From positions 1-64,000 of the forward strand of contig JBKHXX010000011.1 in NCBI GenBank assembly GCA_046565765.1: a DNA stretch of 64,000 bases. The letters are read 5' to 3'. Both the position numbers and the translations under genes were made by a program. Below the pieces are notes generated by a model. The model had not been told where the DNA came from. It searched no databases and was given only the letters and a program-made list of their open reading frames with translations. Shown here one piece after another: positions 50,806-59,679 of this stretch. Positions within the stretch are counted from its first letter, which is position 1; each line of letters starts with the position of its first letter. The DNA comes from JBFMCT01 sp046565765. GTDB taxonomy: Bacteria > Actinomycetota > Acidimicrobiia > Acidimicrobiales > AC-14.

Positions 50806-51139
50806 CCCTGCCCAGCCGCAGACCCTGCAGATCGCCGTCTTCCTGCTCTACATCAACGCGGTGTTCTCCATCTTCAACATGCTGCGCTTCGACTACTTCC
50901 CCCTCATCGGCCTGGCGCTGGTGGTGGGAGGGTTCGCAGCCGGCTACGGGATCGCCAACGAGCGCAAGTGGGGCTACGGCCTGGGCATCGTGATGGCCTT
51001 CCTGCCCTTCGTGATCCGCTTCTACTACGGCGGCAACCCGCTGGGCAGCGACATCCTGTCGCTGATGTTCGAGATCGCCCTGGTCGCCCTCCTGCTGCAC
51101 CCCCAGAGCCGCGACTACCAGCGCATCTGGTTCAAGTAA
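50780..51139 (+). CDS. Small four-helix membrane protein
   Basis: The product is 119 aa from GTG 50780, preferred over ATG 50747, which would overlap more deeply into rlmN. After a basic start (VESKRRFFNPAQPQ) there are four hydrophobic segments (about 14-34, 41-61, 66-84 and 90-110) with short loops, for example YGIANERKWGYG. It ends SRDYQRIWFK. No family is recognised. Coupling to rlmN is probably incidental. Confidence 0.7.
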   Translation: MESKRRFFNPAQPQTLQIAVFLLYINAVFSIFNMLRFDYFPLIGLALVVGGFAAGYGIANERKWGYGLGIVMAFLPFVIRFYYGGNPLGSDILSLMFEIALVALLLHPQSRDYQRIWFK

Positions 51140-52328
51140 GGGCCACCCGCACCGCGGCCGCCCGCAGCACGGTGCTCCCCGCACCGGCCTGGCTGCGCTC
51201 GAAGAAGACCACCGCCCCGCCCGGCCGCGACGGCGTCCGGTAGCTCACGCTCCCCGTGAAGGGGCCGAGCACACCGTCACCCCGGCCGGTGACGAACGTC
51301 GACCCGATCGATTGGCCGAAGACCATCCCGTCCTCGCGCACCTCGACCTGCACGGTGCCCTCGAAGGCCCGGGCCCGGCCGGACAGGGCCACGGGCGATG
51401 CCACCCGGCCTCCCGACACCGGCAGGTGGACCTCGATGTCGGGCGACGTGGCCCCCACCGCCGTCCACGCTCCCGACGTCCCCGCCGTCCCCAGCTGGCG
51501 GACCTGCACCACGGTGGTGGCGACCGTGGCCGGCCGCCCGTCCTCGCCCCGGAAGCCGACCGGCACCTCGGCCGCCCCGTTGCCGGTCGGGCGGAGGTCG
51601 AAGGTCACCGCCCCGGTGATGCCCAGGTAGCGCTCGGCGAAGGCCCGGGCGGTGGCCACCGGGTCCCGAAAGGCCTGGTCGCCCCCAGCCTCGTAGGCCC
51701 GCACCGCGGCCGCGGTGGCGAACGGCCAGATGCCGGCGAACACGGCCGGGGGCCGTTCCGGGCCACCACCGGTGTCGGCGAAGTGCTCGCGGTAGTCCTC
51801 GCAGCGCACGGGGCGGTCGACCAGCAGCCCGTCGCCGGACAGGACGTCGACCAGCTGGCCGTCGAGGGCGAAGCGCACGCCGTCCACCGTCGGGAAGGCG
51901 TCGAGGGTGCACACGACCTGGGCCAGCCGGAGGCTGAGGCCCAGCCCGCCGCCCGACTCGAAGGCGCGGGACAGGTCGACCCGGGCCAGGCCCGAGTCGA
52001 TGGTCAGCCCGTTGAAGCGGGTGCCGGCGGGGATGGCGGTGGCGTACCCGTCGCGCCGCTCGTCGTCGGTGGGCCCGGCGACCAGGGCCTTGACCGCCTC
52101 GGCCCCGATCCGGCTGACCTTGGGGACGGCCCGCTCCACCGGCCCGACCTTCTCCCCGAGGGTGAAGTACAGCCGGACGGTCGTCGTCTCGCCGGTGGAC
52201 GTCGACGGCGCCTCCCCGGCCGCGGTCGTCGAAGGGCGGCCGGGCGCCTCGCCCGCGTCGCCGCCCGTCGCCCCGCCGCCGCAGGCGACCGACACCACCG
52301 CCATGACCACCGCCAGCCCCTTCCTCAT
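51132..52328 (-). CDS. LpqB-like lipoprotein with GerMN and Gmad2 domains
   Basis: The product is 398 aa from ATG 52328, overlapping the mtrB stop by four bases. The lipoprotein signal ends VVSVACGGG. The GerMN domain (about 50-165) contains VRLYFTLGEKVGPVERAVPK, EAVKALVAGPTDDERRDGYA, GLTIDSGLARVDLS and LAQVVCTLDAFPTVDGVRF. The C-terminal domain (from about 315) is the Ig-like Gmad2 type (PVSGGRVASPVALSGRARAF). Classical LpqB (about 580 aa) follows GerMN with a propeller; this protein has Gmad2 instead, so it is a shortened variant. In mycobacteria LpqB modulates the MtrAB system. The context here is identical. Confidence 0.83.
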   Translation of the reverse strand: MRKGLAVVMAVVSVACGGGATGGDAGEAPGRPSTTAAGEAPSTSTGETTTVRLYFTLGEKVGPVERAVPKVSRIGAEAVKALVAGPTDDERRDGYATAIPAGTRFNGLTIDSGLARVDLSRAFESGGGLGLSLRLAQVVCTLDAFPTVDGVRFALDGQLVDVLSGDGLLVDRPVRCEDYREHFADTGGGPERPPAVFAGIWPFATAAAVRAYEAGGDQAFRDPVATARAFAERYLGITGAVTFDLRPTGNGAAEVPVGFRGEDGRPATVATTVVQVRQLGTAGTSGAWTAVGATSPDIEVHLPVSGGRVASPVALSGRARAFEGTVQVEVREDGMVFGQSIGSTFVTGRGDGVLGPFTGSVSYRTPSRPGGAVVFFERSQAGAGSTVLRAAAVRVALT

Positions 52329-53821
52329 CGCGACCTCCGGCGCTTGACCACGAGCGCATCGTGGCGCGTGGTCGTGTCCGATCCGCCTCCGGCCGGTAAC
52401 GGTTGGGCAACAGGCATCCGGGGGGCGGCCACCGCCGCGTCGGCCGGCGGCTCGGTGCGCAACGGCAGGGTGGCGGTGAACCGGCTGCCCCGGCCGGCCT
52501 GGCTGTCCACCGTGATGTCCCCCCCGTGGAGGTGGGCGTTCTCCCGGGCGATGGCCAGCCCCAGACCGCTCCCGCCGCGCGACCGGGACGGGTCCGCCTT
52601 GAAGAACCGCTCGAAGATCGATTCCAGCTTCTCGGGAGCGATGCCCGGCCCCGCGTCGGTGACGCTCACCGTCACCTCCGTGCCGCTCGCTCCGACCGCC
52701 ACCCGCACCGGCGGTTCGCCGTGCTCCAGGGCGTTGCCGACCAGGTTGGCCACGATCCCGTCCAGGCGGCGGGGGTCGGCCCACGTCTCCACCCGCTCAC
52801 CGGGCAGGACCTCCACCCGGCCCGTCCACCCCCGCAGCTCGAGGGCCTTGCCCACCAGTTCCCGCACGTCGACCGGCTCCCAGGCCATGGCCGCCACCCC
52901 GGCGTCGAGCCGGGACACCTCCATGAGGTCCTCCACCATGGCCGCCAGCCGGCGGGACTCGACCACCAGCAGCCGGGCCGAGCGACGGCCGGCGTCGTTG
53001 AGGCCGTCGCTGTTGGCGTCGAGCACGTCGGCCGCCGTGGTCAGGGCCGTCAGCGGGGTGCGCAGCTCGTGGGAGACGTCGGACACGAAACGGCGGTGGC
53101 TGGCCTCGAGGGTGCGCAGGTCCCCCACCGTGCGCTCCAGGGCGTCGGCCATGCGGTTGAAGGCCCGGGCCAGGTCGGCGAACTCGTCGTTGCCGTGCTC
53201 GGGCATGCGGGTGCCCAGGAGTCCCACCTCCAGGCGGTGGGCCGCCACCCGGGCCCGCCGCAGGGGGCGCAGCACGCCCCGGGCGGCCACCACGCCGACC
53301 ACCGCCGACAGCAGCACGAGCCCCACCCCCACCGACCCCAGCACGTTGCGGAGCAGCTCCAGGTCGGACGCCTCGTCGTCGAGCGGGAAGAACAGGAACA
53401 CCTGGGGCCCGCCCGGGATCTGCCCGCCCACCACCACGTGGTCGCCCCGGCCCGAGCCCGTGCGCAGCCACGCCAGGCGCCCCCCGGCGGCCGCCCGCAC
53501 GAGCGAGGGGGGCACCGAGGCGGCCGACAGCGACACCGACGTGGTGTCGAACGACCCGTCCGCCCCGACCGCCACCACCTGGGCCCCGACCAGGCCCGGC
53601 AGGTTGGACACCAGGGAGCGGGCCTCGGCCGGCGATGCCCCCTCGGGCAGCCGGTTCACCGCCTCGGTGAGGGCGGCCCGGGCCTCCTCCACCGCCGTGT
53701 CGCGGGCGCGGTCGAGCGCCACCTTGCGCACCACCAGGAACGAGGTGGCCGCCAGGGCCGCCGCCGTGACCGCCGCCACCAGCCCGAACGTGGTGACCAG
53801 CCGCCCCCGCAGGCCTCTCAT
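52325..53821 (-). CDS. mtrB: Sensor histidine kinase MtrB-like
   Basis: The product is 498 aa from ATG 53821, an ATGA overlap with mtrA. Layout: TM1 (about 10-32), extracellular sensor (35-150), TM2 (about 155-178), HAMP (180-235), HisKA with phospho-His in RRFVSDVSHELRTPLTALTT, and HATPase_c with N box LVGNALEHGEPP, G1 VTDAGPGIAPEKLES and G2 GGSGLGLAIAREN. The C-terminal tail is Pro/Arg-rich. With MtrA it controls cell-wall and osmotic genes in actinobacteria. Confidence 0.9.
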   Translation of the reverse strand: MRGLRGRLVTTFGLVAAVTAAALAATSFLVVRKVALDRARDTAVEEARAALTEAVNRLPEGASPAEARSLVSNLPGLVGAQVVAVGADGSFDTTSVSLSAASVPPSLVRAAAGGRLAWLRTGSGRGDHVVVGGQIPGGPQVFLFFPLDDEASDLELLRNVLGSVGVGLVLLSAVVGVVAARGVLRPLRRARVAAHRLEVGLLGTRMPEHGNDEFADLARAFNRMADALERTVGDLRTLEASHRRFVSDVSHELRTPLTALTTAADVLDANSDGLNDAGRRSARLLVVESRRLAAMVEDLMEVSRLDAGVAAMAWEPVDVRELVGKALELRGWTGRVEVLPGERVETWADPRRLDGIVANLVGNALEHGEPPVRVAVGASGTEVTVSVTDAGPGIAPEKLESIFERFFKADPSRSRGGSGLGLAIARENAHLHGGDITVDSQAGRGSRFTATLPLRTEPPADAAVAAPRMPVAQPLPAGGGSDTTTRHDALVVKRRRSR

Positions 53822-54495
53822 GTGGGAACGAGCTTGTAGCCCACGCCCCGCACCGTCTGGACGAGGGCCGGACGGGCGGGGTCCTCCTCGACCTTGGCCC
53901 GCAGCCGCTGCACGCACACGTCCACCAGCCGGGAGTCGCCCAGGTAGGAGTAGTCCCACACCTGCTCGAGCAGCATGGCCCGGGTGAACACCTGCCCGGG
54001 CCGGCGGGCGAGCTCGTAGAGCAGCTTGAACTCGGTGGGCGTCAGGTTGATCTCGGCCTGGTCGCGGGTGACGGTCATGGCGGCAGGGTCGATCACGAGG
54101 TCTCCGGCCCGTAGGGCCCGGGCCTGGGGTTCGCGGGCCTGGCGGCGCAGCACCGCCTTCACCCGGGCGAGGAGCACCCTCGTCTCGAACGGCTTGGTCA
54201 CGTAGTCGTCGGCCCCCGACTCCAATCCGAGGACGACGTCGATGGCGTCGGAGCGGGCGGTGAGCATGACGATCGGCACCTGGTCGTCATGCCTCACCTG
54301 GCGGCACACCTCCAGCCCGTCGGTGCCCGGCAGCATCACGTCGAGCAGGATCAGGTCGGGCCGGGACCGCCGCCACCGGCTCAGCGCCTCTTCGCCGGAC
54401 ACGGCCGTCTCCACGCGGTGGCCGTCGCCCTCCAGCGCGAGGGTCACCGCCTCCCGTACCGACGGGTCGTCCTCGACGAGCAGGATCGACGCCAC
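53818..54495 (-). CDS. mtrA: DNA-binding response regulator MtrA-like
   Basis: The product is 225 aa from GTG 54495 (VASILLVEDDPSVREAVTLA). The receiver has acidic Asp pair ED, phosphoacceptor Asp in LILLDVMLPGTDG, Thr in VMLTARSD and Lys in DDYVTKPF. The C-terminal OmpR/PhoB winged helix is INLTPTEFKLLYELARRPGQ and YLGDSRLVDVCVQRLRAKVE. It is the first gene of mtrA-mtrB-lpqB, divergent from the L,D-transpeptidase gene across 61 bases that probably hold both promoters. Confidence 0.93.
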   Translation of the reverse strand: MASILLVEDDPSVREAVTLALEGDGHRVETAVSGEEALSRWRRSRPDLILLDVMLPGTDGLEVCRQVRHDDQVPIVMLTARSDAIDVVLGLESGADDYVTKPFETRVLLARVKAVLRRQAREPQARALRAGDLVIDPAAMTVTRDQAEINLTPTEFKLLYELARRPGQVFTRAMLLEQVWDYSYLGDSRLVDVCVQRLRAKVEEDPARPALVQTVRGVGYKLVPT

Positions 54496-54556
54496 AGTCC
54501 CGCCATTGTCGCAGCGGCGTGTCCGGTAGCGGCGGAGCGGGCGATACCGTGTCGGC

Positions 54557-55420
54557 GTGCTGGGAGCGGGACGGAGGCTCTCCCTCGGGATCGTGACGGT
54601 GATCTCGGCCCTGATCACGTTCGCCGCGATCGTCTGGCCCCAGCCCGACGAGGCCGCCAGGGACGGCCGCAGCGAGCTGCTGGGCATGGCGCCCACCCTG
54701 CCCGGCGTGGGCCAGGCCGTCCCCACCACCGCCGCGCCCGAGCCCCAGGAGCCGCCCACCACGGTGGTCGTGGACCGGGGCCGGGGGCGCCAGCTGCGGG
54801 TCGGCTTCGCACCTCCCGCCCCCTCGCCGGCCACGGTGGCCGACGCCCGGGGCTCCCAGGTCCCCCTGTTCAGCAGCCCCGACCAGGCCGAGCCCGACGA
54901 CTGGCTGGACAACCCCACCTGGGAGGGGTTGCCCGTCGTGTTCCTCGTGCACGGCCGCCAGGGCGACTGGCTGAACGTGCAGGTCTCCATCCGCCCCAAC
55001 CAGGCCACCGCCTGGGTGCGGGCCTCCGACGTCACCCTCCGCCAGGTCACCCAGCGGGTCGTGATCGACGTCTCCGCCCGCACCCTGACCGCCTACGACG
55101 GCAACCGGGTGATCCTCTCGGCGTCGGTGGCCCCCGGCCTCAACTCCACCCCCACGCCCACCGGCGACTTCTTCGTGGACGGGACGGTGGCGTTGCGGGA
55201 CACGTCCGGCCCCTACGGGTCGCACCAGATCAGCGTGGCCGCCTTCTCCAACGTCCACTACAGCTTCGGCGGCGGGATCGGCCAGATCGCCATCCACGGC
55301 ACCAACAACCCCGCCCTCATCGGCACCCCGGCCAGCAACGGCTGCGTGCGCATGACCAACGAGGACGTGGGGGCGCTGGCCTCGATGGTGCCGATCGGGA
55401 CGCCGGTCAAGATCGTCTGA
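54557..55420 (+). CDS. L,D-transpeptidase (YkuD) cell-wall enzyme
   Basis: The product is 287 aa from GTG 54557. An N-terminal signal anchor (LSLGIVTVISALITFAAIVW) and Pro-rich stalk are followed by an SH3-like region (ARGSQVPLFSSPDQ ... LVHGRQGDWLNVQV) and the YkuD catalytic domain. The catalytic His is in IAIHGTNNPALIGTPASNG and Cys in CVRMTNEDV. It forms 3-3 peptidoglycan cross-links outside the membrane. Its divergent position to mtrA fits MtrAB control of wall enzymes, which is inference. Confidence 0.92.
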   Translation: MLGAGRRLSLGIVTVISALITFAAIVWPQPDEAARDGRSELLGMAPTLPGVGQAVPTTAAPEPQEPPTTVVVDRGRGRQLRVGFAPPAPSPATVADARGSQVPLFSSPDQAEPDDWLDNPTWEGLPVVFLVHGRQGDWLNVQVSIRPNQATAWVRASDVTLRQVTQRVVIDVSARTLTAYDGNRVILSASVAPGLNSTPTPTGDFFVDGTVALRDTSGPYGSHQISVAAFSNVHYSFGGGIGQIAIHGTNNPALIGTPASNGCVRMTNEDVGALASMVPIGTPVKIV

Positions 55421-55448
55421 CCGGGCCCGGGCGCAGGCGACCGGCCGT

Positions 55449-56357
55449 CTAGCCGAACGTCCGCACCAGGCGGAGGGCGGCCGGGCCGACGACGACCACG
55501 AACATGGCGGGCAGGATGCAGAAGACGAGGGGGAAGACGATCTTCACCGGCATCTTCTGGGCCCGCTCCTCGGCCCGGCTCGAGCGCTTGGCCCGGTGCT
55601 CGGCGGCCTGGGCCCGCAGCATGGAGGCGACCGGCATCCCGTAGGACTCGGCCTGGGCCACGGCGTGGACGAACTGGCGCAGCTCGGCCACGTCGGTGCG
55701 CTCCAGCAGGCGGTCGAGGGCCTCTCGGCGGGGGATGCCGACGTTGACGTCCTGAAGCACCCGCCCGATCTCGGCGCCCATGGGGCCCCGGTTGGTGGCC
55801 GCCACCCGGGCCAGGGCGGCGTCGAAGCCCAGCCCCGCCTCCACGCACACGGTGAGCTGGTCGAGCACGTCGGGCAGGTCCACCAGGATGCGCTCCTGGC
55901 GGGAACGGGCCATGCGGGCCGCGACCGCGTCGGGGACCAGCACCCCGACGGCGACCGCCGCCGGCACCAGCAGGACGGACGTGGTCGACGGTTCCACGGC
56001 CATCCATACGAGGCCGGCGCCGGCGGCGGTCACCGTCAGGGCGAACTTGGCGGCCAGGAAGCGCTCGATGGTCGTCGGCTCGCCGGCCAGCAGCAGGCGG
56101 CGCTCGGCCGCTTGGACCACCCCGGCGGGCGTGATCCGCCGGGCCCGGCGGCCGAGGACCGCGACGAGGGGTTGGAACGCCCGCTCCCGGGCCGACCGGG
56201 CCAGCACCACCCGGCGAAGGTCCCCGGCGGCGGGGAGGCCGGCGGCGAGGTTGCGGCTCACCCGGGAGGTGGCGCCCCGCCCGGCCACCGCCGAGGCCAC
56301 GAACAGCGGCACCGACGAGACCACGGCGAGGGCGGCGAGGACGACGAGGACGGGCAC
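55449..56357 (-). CDS. tadC: Tad pilus platform protein, T2SSF domain (TadC)
   Basis: The product is 302 aa from GTG 56357. TM segments lie near the N-terminus (PVLVVLAALAVVSSVPLFVA), in the middle (about 105-145) and at the C-terminus (IVFPLVFCILPAMFVVVVG). The T2SSF domain contains DLPDVLDQLTVCVEAGLGFD, RGPMGAEIGRVLQDVNVG and YGMPVASMLRAQAAEHRAKR. It forms the inner-membrane platform with TadB for Flp-pilus assembly. It is the last gene of the visible tad operon, convergent with the L,D-transpeptidase gene. Confidence 0.9.
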   Translation of the reverse strand: MPVLVVLAALAVVSSVPLFVASAVAGRGATSRVSRNLAAGLPAAGDLRRVVLARSARERAFQPLVAVLGRRARRITPAGVVQAAERRLLLAGEPTTIERFLAAKFALTVTAAGAGLVWMAVEPSTTSVLLVPAAVAVGVLVPDAVAARMARSRQERILVDLPDVLDQLTVCVEAGLGFDAALARVAATNRGPMGAEIGRVLQDVNVGIPRREALDRLLERTDVAELRQFVHAVAQAESYGMPVASMLRAQAAEHRAKRSSRAEERAQKMPVKIVFPLVFCILPAMFVVVVGPAALRLVRTFG

Positions 56358-56370
56358 GGGGGCTCCTGGC

Positions 56371-58257
56371 CTAGAAGGTGGGTCTGACGATGCGGCGCAG
56401 CCACAGGCCGCCGGCGGCCATCATCCCGACGGCGACGGCGAGCATGGCCCGGCCTGCGCCGGTGCCGGTGAGCTCGTCGAGGTACTCGGGGTTCAGCACG
56501 GCGGTGGCGGCGGCCATGGCGACGGGCAGGGCGAACAGGACGGCGGCCGACATGCGACCCTCGGCCGACAGGGCCCGCACGTGGCGGCGGATGCGGTTGC
56601 GGTCCCGGATGGTGGCGCCCACGTTCTCCAGGACCTCGGCCAGGTCGCCGCCCACCTCGCGGTGGATGTCGAAGGCCTGGACGACCCAGTCGAAGTCGGT
56701 CGACCGCACCCGCTCACCAAGGGCCCGGAGGCCGTCGGTGAACTCCCGACCGAGGCGGACCTCCATGGTGAGGCGGCGGAACTCCTCCGCAGTGGGCGAC
56801 TCGCTCTCCCGGGCCACCACGTCGATGGCCTGGCTCAGGCCGTACCCGGTGCGCAGGGCCCCCGAGATCAGCTGGAGGGTGTCGCCCAGCTGGCCGGCGA
56901 AGCGCTCCTGGCGTCGACGGGCCAGCATCTCGAGCACCACCCGGGCGGCCACGACCGTGCCCGCGGCGGCCAGCAGGCCGGCCAGCGGCCCGGCCACCGC
57001 CAGCCCGACCGCGCCCAGCACGCCAGCCGCCAGGGCGACGATCACGACCACCTCGGAAGGTCGGAGGTCCAGGCCGGCCCGCTCCAGGCGGGCGTTCATG
57101 GCGGGACCGGCCCGCAGCACGGCGAGGACCCGCTCGGCCAGCCCGTTGGCCCGGTCGCCGGCCCGCCCGAGAGCGGTGGCCGGGTCGAACACGTTGCGTC
57201 CCTTGCCCCTGAGGGCACGCGAGCGGGGCGTGTGGAGGAGGAAGGCGGGGAGCAGCACGGCCAGCAGGGCCAGACCGACGAGCACGCCACCGGCGGCCAG
57301 CGCCCACGAGCCCCAGAAGGAACCGCCCGCCCGGTCGCCCCCCACGCCGGCAGGCGATCCGTCACCGGCCACCCGCTCGGGCAGGCTCAGCTGGGCCCGG
57401 GCCGACGCCCGCACCCCGCCCGACTCCACGACCACGTCCACGCCGGCCGCCCCACCGGCAGTCGTGCGCCAGCTCAGGGCGTACTGCCGCACCAGCTGCT
57501 TGGCGATCCCGTCGAACACGCCGGCCAGGGCCGTCGGAGCGGCGGCCGACACGGCCTGCCCGCCGGTGGCGGACGCGAGGCGCCCCAGCACGGCGGCGTT
57601 GCTCTCGGCGGTGCGCAGCTCCACCGTGAACACCGGCACCCGGGCCGAGGCCAGCGAGGCCGCCACCGCGTCGAGCGACGTGGCGCTGGCCGTGTCACCG
57701 CCGTCGGACAGCAGGACGACGAACCGCCGGGTGCCGCCTCCGGTGGACAGCTGGCCCAGGCCCGTGGCCAGGGCGTCGTAGAGCGCGGTCTCCCCCGCAG
57801 CGGCCAGGCGGTCCACCGCCGCCAGCTGGGCGGCCCGGTCGGTCGAGCGGGCGCTGGCGACCACGGGCGTGGCCCCGAACCCGACCACGGCCACGGGCAC
57901 GCCCGCCGGGAGCTGGCCGAGGAGGGACCGGGCCGCCGCCTTGGCCGCCGCCAGCGGCGCGCCCGACATGCTGCCCGACGTGTCGACCACCAGGGCGATC
58001 TCGATCTGCTCGGCGGGCAGGGCTTCGACCCGGAGGGCCGGCCGGGCGCCGCCCTCCTCCTCCACCGCGAAGGCGGCGGCGGGAAGGGTCTCGGCCGCCA
58101 GCTCGGGCGGTGCGGCCACGACCACCCGCACGTCGGGGGCGGTCGCGGTGTCCACCGCCACGACGGCCAGCGACGGCCCGCCGTCCTGGGCGGCGGCCGG
58201 GCCGGCCGTGGCGAGGACCACAGCCACGGCCACGCAGGCAAGGGCTCGGCGGTTCAT
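56371..58257 (-). CDS. Von Willebrand A - TadB fusion, secretion platform protein
   Basis: The product is 628 aa from ATG 58257, overlapping tadA by four bases. N-terminal signal peptide; extracellular von Willebrand A domain (about 85-265) with a MIDAS metal site in VDTSGSMSGAPLAAAK and LLSDGGDTASATS; Ig-like stretch; TM near 320-345 (WALAAGGVLVGLALLAVLLP). Then a T2SSF TadB domain follows: QLGDTLQLISGALRTGYGLS, PTAEEFRRLTMEVRLGREFT and DFDWVVQAFDIHREVGGDLA. C-terminal TM helices complete it. Usual TadB is about 300 aa without vWA. The fusion puts an adhesion-type or pilus-docking module outside the cell on the platform itself. Confidence 0.88.
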   Translation of the reverse strand: MNRRALACVAVAVVLATAGPAAAQDGGPSLAVVAVDTATAPDVRVVVAAPPELAAETLPAAAFAVEEEGGARPALRVEALPAEQIEIALVVDTSGSMSGAPLAAAKAAARSLLGQLPAGVPVAVVGFGATPVVASARSTDRAAQLAAVDRLAAAGETALYDALATGLGQLSTGGGTRRFVVLLSDGGDTASATSLDAVAASLASARVPVFTVELRTAESNAAVLGRLASATGGQAVSAAAPTALAGVFDGIAKQLVRQYALSWRTTAGGAAGVDVVVESGGVRASARAQLSLPERVAGDGSPAGVGGDRAGGSFWGSWALAAGGVLVGLALLAVLLPAFLLHTPRSRALRGKGRNVFDPATALGRAGDRANGLAERVLAVLRAGPAMNARLERAGLDLRPSEVVVIVALAAGVLGAVGLAVAGPLAGLLAAAGTVVAARVVLEMLARRRQERFAGQLGDTLQLISGALRTGYGLSQAIDVVARESESPTAEEFRRLTMEVRLGREFTDGLRALGERVRSTDFDWVVQAFDIHREVGGDLAEVLENVGATIRDRNRIRRHVRALSAEGRMSAAVLFALPVAMAAATAVLNPEYLDELTGTGAGRAMLAVAVGMMAAGGLWLRRIVRPTF

Positions 58258-59669
58258 CGGCGGTGCAGCTCCTTCACGGCCGGCGAGCTCCCGCCCAGCA
58301 GCCGGGCCGGGATCTCCAGGCCCTCGTCCTTCAGCCGGTCGGCGAAGGCGGGGCGGATCCCGGTGGGCCGGATCGAGCCGCGGTGGCGGCCCTCGTCGTC
58401 CACGCCCATGCCGTGGTCGAAGGCGAAGATCTCCTGGAGGCTGATCGTCGACCCCTCCATGCCGTTGACCTCGGTCAGGTGGGTCACCCGGCGCGTGCCG
58501 TCCCGGAAGCGGCCGATCTGCACGACCAGGTCGACGGCCGAGGCGATCTGCTCGCGAATGGCCCGGGAGGGCAGCTCGATGCCCGCCATCAGTACCATCG
58601 TCTCCAGCCGGGCCAGGGCGTCTCGCGGCGAGTTGGCGTGGAGGGTCGACAGCGAGCCCTCGTGGCCGGTGTTCATGGCCTGGAGCATGTCGAGGGCCTC
58701 CGCCCCCCGGACCTCGCCGACGAGGATCCGGTCGGGCCGCATGCGGAGGGCGTTGCGGACCAGGTCGCGGATGGTGACCTCCCCCCGCTCCTCGATGTTC
58801 GGAGGACGGCTCTCCAGCCGCACCACGTGGTCCTGGTGCAGGCGCAGCTCGACCGCGTCCTCGATGGACACGATGCGCTCCTCCTCGGGGATGAACGAGG
58901 AGAGCACGTTCAGCAGGGTCGTCTTGCCGGTGCCGGTGCCCCCCGAGATGAGGACGTTGAGCTTGCCCACCACGCACAGGGCCAGCAGCTCGGCAACCTG
59001 GGGGGTGAGCGTGCGCAGCCGCACGAGGTCCTCGGTCCGGTAGGCCTCCCGGCTGAACTTGCGGATGGTCAGCGAGGGGCCGTCCACGGCCAGCGGCGGC
59101 AGCACGGCGTTGACGCGGGACCCGTCGGGCAGGCGGGCGTCGACCATCGGGGACGACTCGTCCACCCGCCGGCCGACGTTGCCCACGATCCGCTCGATGA
59201 CCCGCCGCAGCTGGTCGTCGAAGCGGAAGCGGGTCCCGGTGGCGTAGAGCCTGCCGGCCCGCTCCACGTAGATCGGCCTCGTCCCGTTGACCATGATCTC
59301 GGTGACCTCGGGATCGACGAGGAAGCGCTCCAGCGGCCCGTAGCCGAGGACGTCCTCGCTGATGTCGTCGACGAGACGCTGGCGCTCGGCGGGCGAGAGC
59401 GGCGCCCGGTCGGCCTGGAGCACCGACTCCAGCTCGCCCACGACCAGGCGCTGGAGCTCGCTCTCGCTCATCCCGGGCCGGAACAGCCGGGCGCCGAGGC
59501 GGGCGTAGAGGGACTCCTGGGCCCGCTGCTTGAGGTCGGCGAGGGGCTCGCCGTCACGGGCCGGTGGCGATGCGGTGCGGGGCCGGAGCGGGCGCGGCGG
59601 GGAGGGCATCGCCGCCTCGTCCTCCTCGAGGAGGCCCTCGGCCTGGCGGATGCGCTGGTTGAGCTTCAC
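58254..59669 (-). CDS. tadA: Tad secretion ATPase
   Basis: The product is 471 aa from GTG 59669. It is a type II/IV secretion ATPase: NTD with LVDDISEDVLGYGPLERFLV, TEIMVNGTRPIYVERAG; Walker A NVLISGGTGTGKTTLLNVLS; Asp box RIVSIEDAVELRLHQDHVVR; Walker B RPDRILVGEVRGAEALDMLQ; His box NTGHEGSLSTLHANSPRDAL. It powers Flp-pilus assembly in the cytoplasm. The extra C-terminal tail (IRPAFADRLKDEGLEIP) is typical of CpaF. Confidence 0.95.
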   Translation of the reverse strand: MKLNQRIRQAEGLLEEDEAAMPSPPRPLRPRTASPPARDGEPLADLKQRAQESLYARLGARLFRPGMSESELQRLVVGELESVLQADRAPLSPAERQRLVDDISEDVLGYGPLERFLVDPEVTEIMVNGTRPIYVERAGRLYATGTRFRFDDQLRRVIERIVGNVGRRVDESSPMVDARLPDGSRVNAVLPPLAVDGPSLTIRKFSREAYRTEDLVRLRTLTPQVAELLALCVVGKLNVLISGGTGTGKTTLLNVLSSFIPEEERIVSIEDAVELRLHQDHVVRLESRPPNIEERGEVTIRDLVRNALRMRPDRILVGEVRGAEALDMLQAMNTGHEGSLSTLHANSPRDALARLETMVLMAGIELPSRAIREQIASAVDLVVQIGRFRDGTRRVTHLTEVNGMEGSTISLQEIFAFDHGMGVDDEGRHRGSIRPTGIRPAFADRLKDEGLEIPARLLGGSSPAVKELHRR

Positions 59670-59679
59670 GGGGATCTCC

